Source: Flavobacterium daejeonense DSM 17708
GTDB lineage: Bacteria; Bacteroidota; Bacteroidia; Flavobacteriales; Flavobacteriaceae
DNA length: 64,000 nt
Assembly: GCF_000425425.1 (NCBI RefSeq)
Contig: NZ_AUDK01000021.1
Location: 1 to 64,000, forward strand
Direction: 5' to 3'
The position numbers and the translations under genes were made by a program. Under the pieces are notes generated by a model. That model saw nothing but the letters and a program-made list of their open reading frames with translations. It was not told where the DNA came from and did no database searches. Shown one piece after another: positions 40,790 through 49,241 of the stretch. The stretch's first letter is position 1, and each line of letters starts with the position of its first letter.

Positions 40790-41458
40790 TTATTTATATT
40801 CTTCGATTACGGCTTCAATCACATCTTCAATTGTCGGTTCAGCGGCAATGACGATGTTTTTGGTTTTATTTTCTAATGCTGCTGCGGTGGTTTCGCCTAT
40901 GCAAAAGCAAACTTCTTTAGTGATTTTATTATTAGTCAGATAACTTTCAACAGCCGAAGGACTAAAAAACAAAATTCCATCAAAATTTTCCTCTTTGGAA
41001 ATTTTAAATGGAGCTAATTTAGTTTGGTAAACCTCGATTTCATTGAAAGTGATACCAGCATTTTTCAGTGCTTTTGGTAAGGTTTCTTTGCGTAGATTTC
41101 CGCTGAAAAAAGTATAGCTTTCTTTGTTGTAGATAAGCGTGATTATTTCTGCCAATTCAGATGCGTAATCCATATAAGCTTCTACTTTAAAACCATTTGC
41201 CTCCAGCAAATCTTTGGTTTTTTCACCTACACAAAATACATTTTTAGATTTAAGTTTTTCCCAGTCCTTTTGTTCCAATAAACTTAAAACAGCATTTTGA
41301 CTGCTGAAAATCAAATTAGTATTGATTCCTTTTAATTCAAAAGGAGTGTTTTTGATTTCGATGAAATCCTGTTCTAAAAGGTCAAAACCGGCATCAAGAA
41401 AAGCCTGACGTTGTGCTACAGCTAAAGTTTTGGTCGAAAGAATACTGATTTGACTCAT
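40790..41458 (-). CDS. hemD: Uroporphyrinogen-III synthase
   Basis: 222 aa. It is low in motif conservation, as usual for HemD. LIFSSQNAVLSL, YTFFSGNLRKETLP, FDGILFFSPSAVESYL and CFCIGETTAAALE show the two-lobed HemD pattern. It closes hydroxymethylbilane to uroporphyrinogen III. It starts within the hemC stop (TAATG, 1-nt overlap). Confidence 0.92.
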   Translation of the reverse strand: MSQISILSTKTLAVAQRQAFLDAGFDLLEQDFIEIKNTPFELKGINTNLIFSSQNAVLSLLEQKDWEKLKSKNVFCVGEKTKDLLEANGFKVEAYMDYASELAEIITLIYNKESYTFFSGNLRKETLPKALKNAGITFNEIEVYQTKLAPFKISKEENFDGILFFSPSAVESYLTNNKITKEVCFCIGETTAAALENKTKNIVIAAEPTIEDVIEAVIEEYK

Positions 41459-42384
41459 TACTTTTTCAAATTAGTTTTAATAGCATCCATAAGTTGGGCG
41501 CCGCCATTTTCCAGAATTTCTTTGGCTGAGTGGAATCCAAGTTTTTTCCATTCGGAAATGTCAACTACTTTGTTGATTTCTATTTTTTGTTTTCCGTCCA
41601 AAGAGAATAAAACGCCATCAAAATGTATGGTGTCCTCTTCTTCATTGTATTTGGCTAAAGCACCAATAGGAGCGGTACAACCGCCTTCTAAGGTTCTTAA
41701 AAACTGACGTTCGATATAAGTACAAACTTCTGTTTCGATGTCATTTAATTGGGAAACGGCATCCAAAGTATAATCATCATTTGCCATAACGACCACTAAC
41801 ATAGCGCCCTGAGCTGGTGCGGGAATCATCCAGTCCAGGTCGATATAATCACCCGGTTTTAAGTTGATTCGTTCCAGTCCGGCAGCGGCAAAAACAGCTC
41901 CGTTCCAGTCGTTGTCCTGTAGTTTTTGCATTCGGGTATTTACATTTCCGCGTAAATCCACTACGGTATGATTAGGGTATTTGTTGAGCCATTGCGCCTG
42001 ACGACGTAAACTTCCGGTGGCAATTGTTCCGTTGCTTTCCAGAAAATCTAAGTTTCCTTTGTGAACTAAAATATCCAGGGTGTTGGCTCTTTTTAAAACA
42101 GCTCCCTGAACAATTCCTGTAGGCAAAGCAGTAGGGACATCTTTCATGGAATGAACGGCAATATCCACATCGCCGTTAATCATTGCAATATCCAGTGTTT
42201 TAGTAAAAATTCCGGTGATTCCCAATTCGTAAAGAGGTTTGTCAAGAATAATATCGCCTTGTGATTTTACGGCAACAATTTCGGTTTTATAACCCAAATC
42301 GTTTAGTTTCTTTTGAACAGTATGTGCCTGCCATAAAGCGAGTTCGCTATCTCTTGTCCCGATACGTATTGTTTTTTCTGCCAT
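41458..42384 (-). CDS. hemC: Porphobilinogen deaminase (hydroxymethylbilane synthase)
   Basis: 308 aa. IRIGTRDSELALWQAHTV (residues 6-23), SMKDVPT (about 80) and LEGGCTAPIGA (about 237-247, with the Cys that holds the dipyrromethane cofactor) identify HemC. It assembles four porphobilinogens. It sits 72 bp after hemA and overlaps hemD. Confidence 0.97.
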   Translation of the reverse strand: MAEKTIRIGTRDSELALWQAHTVQKKLNDLGYKTEIVAVKSQGDIILDKPLYELGITGIFTKTLDIAMINGDVDIAVHSMKDVPTALPTGIVQGAVLKRANTLDILVHKGNLDFLESNGTIATGSLRRQAQWLNKYPNHTVVDLRGNVNTRMQKLQDNDWNGAVFAAAGLERINLKPGDYIDLDWMIPAPAQGAMLVVVMANDDYTLDAVSQLNDIETEVCTYIERQFLRTLEGGCTAPIGALAKYNEEEDTIHFDGVLFSLDGKQKIEINKVVDISEWKKLGFHSAKEILENGGAQLMDAIKTNLKK

Positions 42385-42456
42385 TTTGTTTTACATCATA
42401 ACTTAAATTATGATTTAGTTAAATTTATGAAAATTGGTGTAATTTGTGTTGAAAAA

Positions 42457-43713
42457 TTATTTCACTACAGCTTCAATTTTAAAGACTTTTTCAATCCATT
42501 CAATGCTTTCATCTACCATGGTGTTTTCATCTTTGAGATGATTGGCAAAATGAGTCGTGATTTTTTGAATGATTCTGTTGCTGATGATTTCGGCTTGTTT
42601 TTCGTTAAAATCGGCTATTTTTTTACTTTGAAAATCCAATTCTGAATTTTTGATTTCATTCAGTTTGGCTTTCAGCGCATTGATGGTTGGGGCAAATTTT
42701 CGACCTTTTGTCCAAATTTTGAATTCGTCTTTTATTTCTTCGATGATGGCTTCTGCAGCAGGAATGTGTTTTTTTCTGTTCTCCAAAGTTTCATCGGTTA
42801 TTTGCGATAAGTGATCCATGTGAATCAATGTTACTCCTTCAATTTCGGTAACATTTTCATTTACATTTTTAGGAATGGACAAATCTAAAATCAGTAAAGG
42901 TTTTTTCAGATTTAAAATTGCTTTGTCCACGGTTGGATTTTGAGCGCCGGTAGCTACAACTAAAACATCCGCTTTTTGTAATTCCAGTTGTAAATCGGCA
43001 TAATCTTTTACCACCAAATCCAGTTTCTCAGCCAGTTTTTCAGCCTTGTCTTTGGTTCTGTTGATAAGGGTAATTTGTTCGTGTTTGGTATGTTTTACCA
43101 GATTTTCACAGGTGTTTCTCCCAATTTTTCCTGTTCCGAAAAGCAGGATATTTTTATTGGCAATATCTTCAACATTTTTGATAATATATTGAACTGATGC
43201 AAAGGAAACAGAGGTTGCTCCGGAAGAAATTTCAGTGTCGGTTTTGATTTTTTTACTTGCCTGAATCACCGAATTGACTAAACGTTCCATGAAAGCGTTT
43301 ACTAAACCATAGGATTTACTTTGAATAAAGGCATTTTTGATTTGGCTGATGATTTCAAAATCACCTAAAATCTGACTGTCTAATCCGGTTCCTACGCGAA
43401 ACATGTGGTTGACCGCTTCCTGATTTTTATAGATGTAGGCTACTTCCTGAAATTCCTGAACCGAACCATTACTGTTTTCACAAAGCAGTTTGATAAGCTC
43501 ATAAGGATGATTGGCAAAACCATAGATTTCGGTTCTGTTACAGGTTGAAGTTACAATTAAAGCTTCAATTCCTTCGGCTTCAGCCTGAGTTAACAGAATA
43601 GATTGAGCTTTGGCATCTAAGCTAAATTTTCCTCTAATCGTTGCATCTGCTTTCTTATAACTTAGTCCTAAAGCGTAAAAAGTGGTATTTCTGGACATAT
43701 TAAAACTTTCCAT
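42457..43713 (-). CDS. hemA: Glutamyl-tRNA reductase
   Basis: 418 aa. The catalytic Cys is in VTSTCNRTEIYG (about residues 54-65). The NADPH domain has LLFGTGKIGRNTCENL (about 188-203) and the C-terminal dimerisation helix is present. It reduces Glu-tRNA to glutamate-1-semialdehyde, the first step of the C5 heme route. hemL is not in this window. It is the first gene of the operon; a consensus promoter lies just upstream. A second ATG five codons in (MSRN) is possible. Confidence 0.96.
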   Translation of the reverse strand: MESFNMSRNTTFYALGLSYKKADATIRGKFSLDAKAQSILLTQAEAEGIEALIVTSTCNRTEIYGFANHPYELIKLLCENSNGSVQEFQEVAYIYKNQEAVNHMFRVGTGLDSQILGDFEIISQIKNAFIQSKSYGLVNAFMERLVNSVIQASKKIKTDTEISSGATSVSFASVQYIIKNVEDIANKNILLFGTGKIGRNTCENLVKHTKHEQITLINRTKDKAEKLAEKLDLVVKDYADLQLELQKADVLVVATGAQNPTVDKAILNLKKPLLILDLSIPKNVNENVTEIEGVTLIHMDHLSQITDETLENRKKHIPAAEAIIEEIKDEFKIWTKGRKFAPTINALKAKLNEIKNSELDFQSKKIADFNEKQAEIISNRIIQKITTHFANHLKDENTMVDESIEWIEKVFKIEAVVK

Positions 43714-43740
43714 AATTATACTTTCCTTAAAAAAGTTCTA

Positions 43741-43772
43741 CAAAAGTATTATTAACTATTTTATAAAAACAA
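43741..43772 (-). promoter_or_regulatory. Promoter of the heme operon
   Basis: Minus-strand TTG (43770-43772), a 21-bp spacer and TACTTTTG (43741-43748) match the Flavobacteriia consensus exactly, 28 bases before the hemA ATG. Confidence 0.75.
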
Positions 43773-44040
43773 CGCTGTAAGTTCTTTTTGTGTCGCTAAG
43801 AGACACTTTGGTCTTAAATGGTCATTATAAAATCGATTCTATTCGAAAAATCAGTAAAAACAGTTGTTTTTAGAATATTTGTGTAGATTTATTCTAAATA
43901 ACTAATTACAAATAACTATTTTTATATAAGCAAAAAATATCGCTGAGGGTTCTGGTAAATTGTTATTAAATGGCAGTGAGAAGTGTATATTGTAAAATTA
44001 TATAACAATTTATGCTGAGGTATTTTTCAATTGCATTTAA
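43773..44040. other. Intergenic region upstream of hemA, no gene seen
   Basis: AT-rich, no ORF or RNA recognised. A small stem GTGTC/GACAC at about 43789-43805 overlaps the region just upstream of the hemA promoter and could be an operator; this is weak. Confidence 0.35.
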
Positions 44041-44042
44041 AT

Positions 44043-44072
44043 AAAAACGCTACCCTTTACGGGAGCGTTTTT
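44043..44072 (-). terminator. Terminator of the globin-like lipoprotein gene
   Basis: AAAAACGCT(A)CCC pairs with GGGAGCGTTTTT with one bulged A, then T-run. It is 14 bases past the stop at 44087. Confidence 0.75.
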
Positions 44073-44086
44073 ATTTTCAAAAAGAA

Positions 44087-44668
44087 TTATTTTTGAACTA
44101 TTGGAGTTCTTAATGACTCTAATACAGCAACAATATCGGTGTAAAGTTCTGTATTGGAAGCCACACCATTTGTGTTAGCAGCTGCGCCTACATAACCTAC
44201 AAATTTGGTGTAATCCGCATTAGAAGATTTTGTTCCCATACGCGGATTTTTAGCCGGGTTGTGAGCATCGGCCATACTTAAACCCGAATACATATTTACT
44301 GAATTTGTTCCTCCGGTATTGTAGGAGAAGAAGTCGGTTAAGTTATCTACTAATATGGCTAAATTAGTTGTGTTTCCTGCATCAACTTCAGTTAAAAGTG
44401 GCGCAAAATGAGCTCCTAGATTTCCGGATGCATTCGCCTCGACATCTGCCACAATAAGCCCTACAGTAGAATTTATTACTTTACGGTAAGATAAGCGTCC
44501 TTGTTCAATCATTTGACCGGAATTATCAGGATCAGCAACCATAGTAGTTCCCCCCAATCGGACATAAATCGAAGCTTTTACTTCCGGATCATCATTGTCA
44601 TTACATGAGGTTAATGCAGCCGATGCAATTAACAAAACACTAAGCGTAAGTTTTGAAAAATTTTTCAT
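44087..44668 (-). CDS. Truncated-hemoglobin-like lipoprotein
   Basis: 193 aa with lipobox AALTSC (Cys 22). The mature part reads like a group 1 truncated globin: LGGTTMVAD near residue 38 for the family's 'LGG' start, LTDFFSYNTGG near 109-119 for the E-helix end, and YSGLSMADAH near 125-134, where the His sits at the proximal (F8) ligand position. FVGYVGAAANTNGV and a C-terminal VLESLRTPIV follow. An insertion (ADPDNSGQMIEQGRL) makes it longer than usual. A heme-binding O2 or NO protein on the periplasmic side is inferred. It is the most downstream of four minus-strand genes. Confidence 0.6.
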   Translation of the reverse strand: MKNFSKLTLSVLLIASAALTSCNDNDDPEVKASIYVRLGGTTMVADPDNSGQMIEQGRLSYRKVINSTVGLIVADVEANASGNLGAHFAPLLTEVDAGNTTNLAILVDNLTDFFSYNTGGTNSVNMYSGLSMADAHNPAKNPRMGTKSSNADYTKFVGYVGAAANTNGVASNTELYTDIVAVLESLRTPIVQK

Positions 44669-44686
44669 AATAATGGGATTTAAAGG

Positions 44687-45115
44687 TTAATTAAAAAAAT
44701 GATTTACGGTTTTAAATAATTTGTAACTAAAGCTGTTTTGATCCATTGGACAAACCGCTTTGTTAGCCAGTTTAGCGTCAACGATAAAGCGTTTGGCTTT
44801 ATAATCTCTTTTGTGCATTAATTCGTTGAATACCTTTTCTGAATTGGTCATTTTGTTATTGTGGAAATACACCACAACGTTTCTTTTTACAATAATCGAA
44901 TCAGAAGTCAGGCCTTTGATGCTTCTTAAATCGGTACAAATTTGTTTCGCCTGCGCAGCATCGATGTTGTTTTCAAAGTCAATGCGACTCACCTGGATGT
45001 TTGCATTTTCATATTCGGCAGGTTTCACCGTTATTACGTGATACAACAAAATTGAGATGCATAAAAGCAAAATGCCTCCGATGATTAAAAGTCCTTTTTT
45101 AATTATGGGTTTCAT
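44687..45115 (-). CDS. Small membrane-anchored protein, HMA-like fold possible
   Basis: 142 aa from ATG 45115; an upstream in-frame start would add 10 residues. One TM segment (about 6-26). The soluble domain has a beta-alpha-beta-beta-alpha-beta order (VSRIDFEN, AKQICTDLRSIKGL, SIIVKRNVVVYFHNN, KVFNELM, AKRFIVDA), like a heavy-metal-associated fold but without the CxxC metal site. It carries one conserved-looking AVCPMDQ. Position between the globin-like gene and the barrel gene suggests a joint role. Unknown function. Confidence 0.5.
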   Translation of the reverse strand: MKPIIKKGLLIIGGILLLCISILLYHVITVKPAEYENANIQVSRIDFENNIDAAQAKQICTDLRSIKGLTSDSIIVKRNVVVYFHNNKMTNSEKVFNELMHKRDYKAKRFIVDAKLANKAVCPMDQNSFSYKLFKTVNHFFN

Positions 45116-45242
45116 TTTTAAAAGTTTTTTGGTTTTAAAAATCATTTACGAGTTATGGTTTGCTCTGGTTTTAATTTTTATGCGAAAAAGACTAATTTAG
45201 AATTGTTTTAAATACTAAAACGGATTTTGATTCAGATAAATT

Positions 45243-46082
45243 CTAAAAAACTCTCAGCAGATTAAATCCAAAAAATACATCGCCTCTTGTCCAGTCTCCC
45301 GTAGTTTGACCCAGAAAAGCGGCTTCGTGAATGCCTTGTGAACTGGTAAAATGCATTTGGAAAACATGTCCTCCGGTTTCTAAATCAAAACCTATTGATA
45401 ATGGATTTTTATAAATAGAGTTTGAAGCTCTGTTCAAATGAGCTGCGTAATCCATATTAAGAGACCAGTGTTTAGATAGTTTGTAGCGTCCGCCAAATCC
45501 TAAAGCACATTGGGTGTTTTGCTGTTGCGGATTGTCAACAAAATTTTCATGGAAAAGAGTTGGGGCAATTTCGAAAGATAATTTTTCAGAAAATTTTCTG
45601 GAAATCAATAATTGTTGCAAATAAGTCAATCGATTGTCGAAAGTGAGTTTAGGGTACAAGCTTTCTTTTAGTGTATTGTTTATGGCTAAACTTGTAAAGC
45701 CTGCAATGCTTAGCGGAAAACCATTTTTAATTTGATGTACCAAAGCATATTTTGCCGAAAAATCATAAGCCAGTTCGCTTCTCGCAGCGCTGAGAGTTAA
45801 ATTTTCCGTTAGTCCGTAAACAAATTTCAGTTGGGTGTTTGCATTGTCTAATCCGAAGAAACCTTCAAAACCATCTTTTACCGAACCAAACCGATGGGCT
45901 ACAATAAAATACAAATCGCCTTTGGCAACCAGTTTGGTTGATTCTAAATTGACAATTTTTAAAGCTTTAAAGGCGGCAGTGACTTTTTCTTTGGAAGAAA
46001 TGGAATCGATTCCGTTTAGTAAATCATTTTGGGAAAATGCTGTTAAGGGAACCAGCAATAACAGGGAGATAAGCTTTTTCAT
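45243..46082 (-). CDS. DUF5777-like outer-membrane beta-barrel protein
   Basis: 279 aa. The signal peptide ends at LTAFSQ (about 18). Then AAFKALKIVNLESTKLVAKGDLYFIVAHRFGSV and GFFGLDNANTQLKFVYGLTENLTL follow, typical of the DUF5777 barrel family as I remember it, with alternating strands to a terminal FFGFNLLRVF. It is likely an outer-membrane barrel of 12-14 strands. Relatives are found beside YceI and cytochrome genes, as here. Confidence 0.65.
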   Translation of the reverse strand: MKKLISLLLLVPLTAFSQNDLLNGIDSISSKEKVTAAFKALKIVNLESTKLVAKGDLYFIVAHRFGSVKDGFEGFFGLDNANTQLKFVYGLTENLTLSAARSELAYDFSAKYALVHQIKNGFPLSIAGFTSLAINNTLKESLYPKLTFDNRLTYLQQLLISRKFSEKLSFEIAPTLFHENFVDNPQQQNTQCALGFGGRYKLSKHWSLNMDYAAHLNRASNSIYKNPLSIGFDLETGGHVFQMHFTSSQGIHEAAFLGQTTGDWTRGDVFFGFNLLRVF

Positions 46083-46099
46083 AAATGTTTTTTTATTGG

Positions 46100-46492
46100 T
46101 TAATCAGCAAATGAACATTGGTCCATTTTAAATTCGTCAATTAATTCATCATAGCCCAGAAAGCGTCCTTTGGCATTCACTTTTTGATTGATTTTAATGT
46201 TTTTAGGAATGCTGTCGGTAAAAATGGCTAAGAGTTTATGATCCAAAACCATTAAGTTGTTTTGGTGGTCTAAGGCCGTTATGGTAGCCGTTATTCGTAT
46301 CGTTTGGTTCTGAAATTTTGCCAGCGCCAAACTATCATTGGCGGTAAATTCTTTTTCTAATTCCGGAACATTCATCGAGTAAGCGGCTTTTTCCTGATTA
46401 ATATTTCTATGGTTTTGATAGACATAGCAATAAAGAATTACAGCCAATGTTACTGCGGAAATCAAGATTCCATATTGTAATTTTTTCTTCAT
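46100..46492 (-). CDS. OB-fold (tRNA_anti-like) exported protein
   Basis: 130 aa from ATG 46492. An upstream in-frame ATG adds 36 residues without family character. N-terminal membrane segment (about 5-22), then a beta-rich domain with TIRITATITALDHQNNLMVLD and INQKVNAKGRFLGYDELIDEFKMDQC, an OB-like pattern. It belongs to the same minus-strand run as the barrel gene (17-bp gap) and is divergent from the cytochrome gene (155 bp). Function unknown. Confidence 0.55.
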   Translation of the reverse strand: MKKKLQYGILISAVTLAVILYCYVYQNHRNINQEKAAYSMNVPELEKEFTANDSLALAKFQNQTIRITATITALDHQNNLMVLDHKLLAIFTDSIPKNIKINQKVNAKGRFLGYDELIDEFKMDQCSFAD

Positions 46493-46647
46493 GATGCTGA
46501 ATTTTAGAAACCTATTGATATGTACGTGGGAATTCTGAATTTGGTTTTGACAAAAATTATAAGTTTCAAAAACCGCTAAGATTTTTTTGTCGTATATCAT
46601 TTATCGAGCTGACTTTGTTTTGTTTAATTCTCAAAAAACCAATCGTT

Positions 46648-47016
46648 ATGAAAATAAAAAATCATTTTATGTTGCTGTTATCTGTCTGTTTTTTTATGGC
46701 TTGTTCCAATGATAATCCGGAAACTTTAATGGATAATTCGCCCATTGAAGGCGTTGTTACCTATAAACAAAATGTAAAACCGATTATGGATAATAATTGT
46801 ATTCGTTGTCATGGTGCCACACTAACGAATGGTGCTCCAATGTCTTTAGTGACTTATGCTCAGGTGAAAAATGCTATTGAAAGTCGGGGATTGATTAATC
46901 GAATTTCATTTAACAACGGCAATAGTTTGTTGATGCCGCAAGGCGGGCCAAGATTACCGCAAGCCACCATTGATATTGTAGTGCAATGGAAAAATGACGG
47001 ATTTGTCGAAGAATAA
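46648..47016 (+). CDS. Mono-heme c-type cytochrome lipoprotein
   Basis: 122 aa from ATG 46648. Lipobox FFMAC (Cys 18). The heme motif is CIRCH (about 51-55) in DNNCIRCHGATLTNGAPMSL, with a following MPQGGPRLPQATIDIVVQWKNDG resembling planctomycete-type or alcohol-dehydrogenase-associated cytochromes. A periplasmic electron carrier is expected. It is 16 bp upstream of yceI, so co-transcribed, and divergent from the OB-fold and barrel run. Confidence 0.82.
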   Translation: MKIKNHFMLLLSVCFFMACSNDNPETLMDNSPIEGVVTYKQNVKPIMDNNCIRCHGATLTNGAPMSLVTYAQVKNAIESRGLINRISFNNGNSLLMPQGGPRLPQATIDIVVQWKNDGFVEE

Positions 47017-47032
47017 TTTAAAAACAGAAAAC

Positions 47033-47572
47033 ATGAAAAAAATTATTTTAATAAGCGTTTTGTTGTTAGCCAGTTTGACTTTTGCCCAGGAGAAAATGAT
47101 TTGTAAAACGGCGGCCATCGTTTTTGAAGCTTCAGTGCCTTCATTTGAAGAAGTAAAAGCAACGAATAATGCGGTAACTTTAGTTCTAAACCCGAAAACG
47201 GGCGAAATTGCCAGTTTGGCTTTAATGAAAGGATTTCGGTTTAAAGTGGCGTTGATGGAAGAGCATTTCAATGAAAATTATATAGAAAGTGACCGATATC
47301 CAAAAGCGATTTTTAGAGGGAAAATTGAAAATTTTGACCTTCAGAGTTTGACTTCGATACCTAAGGATTATCGGGTTAGCGGAAAATTAGAATTGCACGG
47401 AAAAAACCAAGACATTCAGGCGGTTCTTAAAATAAGTCAATCCAGTTCAGGAATTAAAATAACCTCAAATTTTTCAGTAAAAGCCAGTGATTTTGCTATT
47501 GATATTCCCGCAATAGTAAAAAATAAAGTTTCTAATGCCGTCCACATTCAGCTGAATGGAATTTTGAAATAG
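47033..47572 (+). CDS. YceI-family periplasmic lipid-binding protein
   Basis: 179 aa from ATG 47033, with a signal peptide ending LTFAQ (about 19). FRFKVALMEEHFNENYIESDRYPKAIFRG is the YceI block, and SGKLELHGKNQDIQAVL the second. YceI proteins form a lipocalin-like barrel that binds polyisoprenoid or quinone-like lipids. Paired with a cytochrome it may bind an isoprenoid quinone; that is an inference. Confidence 0.85.
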   Translation: MKKIILISVLLLASLTFAQEKMICKTAAIVFEASVPSFEEVKATNNAVTLVLNPKTGEIASLALMKGFRFKVALMEEHFNENYIESDRYPKAIFRGKIENFDLQSLTSIPKDYRVSGKLELHGKNQDIQAVLKISQSSSGIKITSNFSVKASDFAIDIPAIVKNKVSNAVHIQLNGILK

Positions 47573-47674
47573 GGGACGGAAAGAACAAAGATTTTTTTAT
47601 TTTAGAATAAACCATCAAAAAGATTTAATTTTGAAAGACCAAAAAACAAAAGTGGAACAAAGTAAACAGGAAAA

Positions 47675-48541
47675 ATGGAGGAAGAAATAAAAATTGACGA
47701 TGATTTTATTTTAATTCGTTTTCAAAATAATACCGATGCCGTTTTAACCTTTCAGCGTCCGGTTCAGTTGGGTTTAATTCAATTTCATTTCGGATTAAAA
47801 GGTAGTGCTAATTACATTTTTAATCAGGGAAATTACGTGCTTAATCTCAAGGAAGAAAAAGCATTGTTGTTTTATAATACCGAAAAAGAACTGCCGTTGA
47901 ATGTTCAGATTGCACCCAAATCCTGGTTGATTTCTATTTTTGTTTCTATCAAAAAGTTTCACGGATTGTTTACTTCCGATGCCGAACATATTCCGTTTTT
48001 GAGCAAAGAAAATCAGGACAAAAAATATTATAACGAAAGCGATATCAGTCCGTCGATGGCCATTGTTTTGAATCAGATGTTCCATTATAATTTGAATCCT
48101 TCGATAAAAAATTTGTATTACAAAGGCAAAGGTTACGAATTATTGAGCTTGTTTTTCAACCGAAATGAAGATCCTGATGCGGAACAATGTCCGTTTTTAG
48201 TAGATGAAGAAAATGTGTTGAAAATCAAGAAAGCCAAAGAAATTATCATTGCTAATATGGCTGAGCCACCGGGATTACCGGAACTGGCAGATCAGGTAGG
48301 GCTGAATTTGAAAAAACTCAAAATGGGTTTCAAACAAATTTATGGCGATACGGTTTATGGTTTTTTGTTTGATTACAAAATGGATTTTGCCCGAAAACTG
48401 CTTGACAGCGGTTCCTATAATGTGAATGAAGTAGGCTTGAAAATAGGTTACAGCACCGGAAGCCATTTTATTGCGGCTTTCAAAAAGAAATTTGGAACCA
48501 CACCCAAAAAATATTTGATGTCAATCAATCCAAATGCTTAA
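47675..48541 (+). CDS. AraC-family transcriptional regulator
   Basis: 288 aa. The C-terminal double HTH has LPELADQVGLNLKKLKMGFKQIYG (about residues 206-229) and VNEVGLKIGYSTGSHFIAAFKKKFGTTPKKYL (about 251-282). The N-terminal domain (about 1-150) is a cupin-like sensing domain. In flavobacteria I recall an AraC gene beside hemA and hemH; here it still lies between the two heme blocks, so heme or iron regulation is plausible. Confidence 0.9.
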   Translation: MEEEIKIDDDFILIRFQNNTDAVLTFQRPVQLGLIQFHFGLKGSANYIFNQGNYVLNLKEEKALLFYNTEKELPLNVQIAPKSWLISIFVSIKKFHGLFTSDAEHIPFLSKENQDKKYYNESDISPSMAIVLNQMFHYNLNPSIKNLYYKGKGYELLSLFFNRNEDPDAEQCPFLVDEENVLKIKKAKEIIIANMAEPPGLPELADQVGLNLKKLKMGFKQIYGDTVYGFLFDYKMDFARKLLDSGSYNVNEVGLKIGYSTGSHFIAAFKKKFGTTPKKYLMSINPNA

Positions 48542-48615
48542 TTAAACTTCAAATTAGGATAAATTTGGATCATCAAAATTTTTAACTTGCAAACAAGTTT
48601 ATTTATAACAATTGA

Positions 48616-49239
48616 ATGGAGGAATTAATACAAAATATAAAGAATTTAGCTGAAGTATATTCGGCAAACTTGAAAGGAAAGATTGAAGCGAGAACAGAAG
48701 AAATGAAAGCTGATGACAACTCTCATTATCTCATTTATCGAGTTTTGGGCATTTCCTTACAAGAAGGGCAACTTATTGACCAATATCAAAATACAGGACG
48801 TTTTCTTTATAAATATGCAGGTTCATTTCTTGAAGAAGCTGCTACTTTATGCCTGAATTTTAATTTTCCAGAAGGCATAAAAACCAAAATAGAAAACACC
48901 CTTGGACAACGTCCAAAAACCTTTGAGATTGACTTTTTAAATGGCAATGATGCCATAGAAGTAAAGTGGAGAGATGCAACCACAGACGGAGACCACATAA
49001 CAAAAGAACATACAAGAGTAAAAGTAATTAGAGAGCATGGCTACAAGCCAATAAGGGTAATGTTTTATTATCCTCAAAGAGAACAAGCGATTAAAATTCA
49101 GGAAACTTTGAATACACTTTATGCAGGTGTTGACGGAGAATACTATGGTGGTGATGAAGCTTGGGAATATTTAAAAACATATTCTGGAGTTGACCTAAAA
49201 GCTATTTTGACACAGATTGCTAACGAAAGGACACCCTAA
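48616..49239 (+). CDS. Type II restriction endonuclease, ApaLI-like
   Basis: 207 aa. It resembles the ApaLI family (PF09499 as I remember): SHYLIYRVLGISLQEGQLID, RFLYKYAGSFLEEA, RPKTFEIDFLNGNDAIEVKW and DGDHITKEHTRVKVI. A PD-(D/E)XK-type site is visible as the Asp in FEID and the EVK triad (about 105-121). If correct, it recognises GTGCAC; the specificity is a prediction. It is followed after 2 bp by its methyltransferase, so an R-M operon. This pair interrupts the araC-hemH interval. Confidence 0.75.
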   Translation: MEELIQNIKNLAEVYSANLKGKIEARTEEMKADDNSHYLIYRVLGISLQEGQLIDQYQNTGRFLYKYAGSFLEEAATLCLNFNFPEGIKTKIENTLGQRPKTFEIDFLNGNDAIEVKWRDATTDGDHITKEHTRVKVIREHGYKPIRVMFYYPQREQAIKIQETLNTLYAGVDGEYYGGDEAWEYLKTYSGVDLKAILTQIANERTP

Positions 49240-49241
49240 AA

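Noticed and set aside
42357..42366. CCCGATACG in hemC as another copy of the 9510 palindrome
   Set aside because: Only six bases match and the palindrome is absent; chance.
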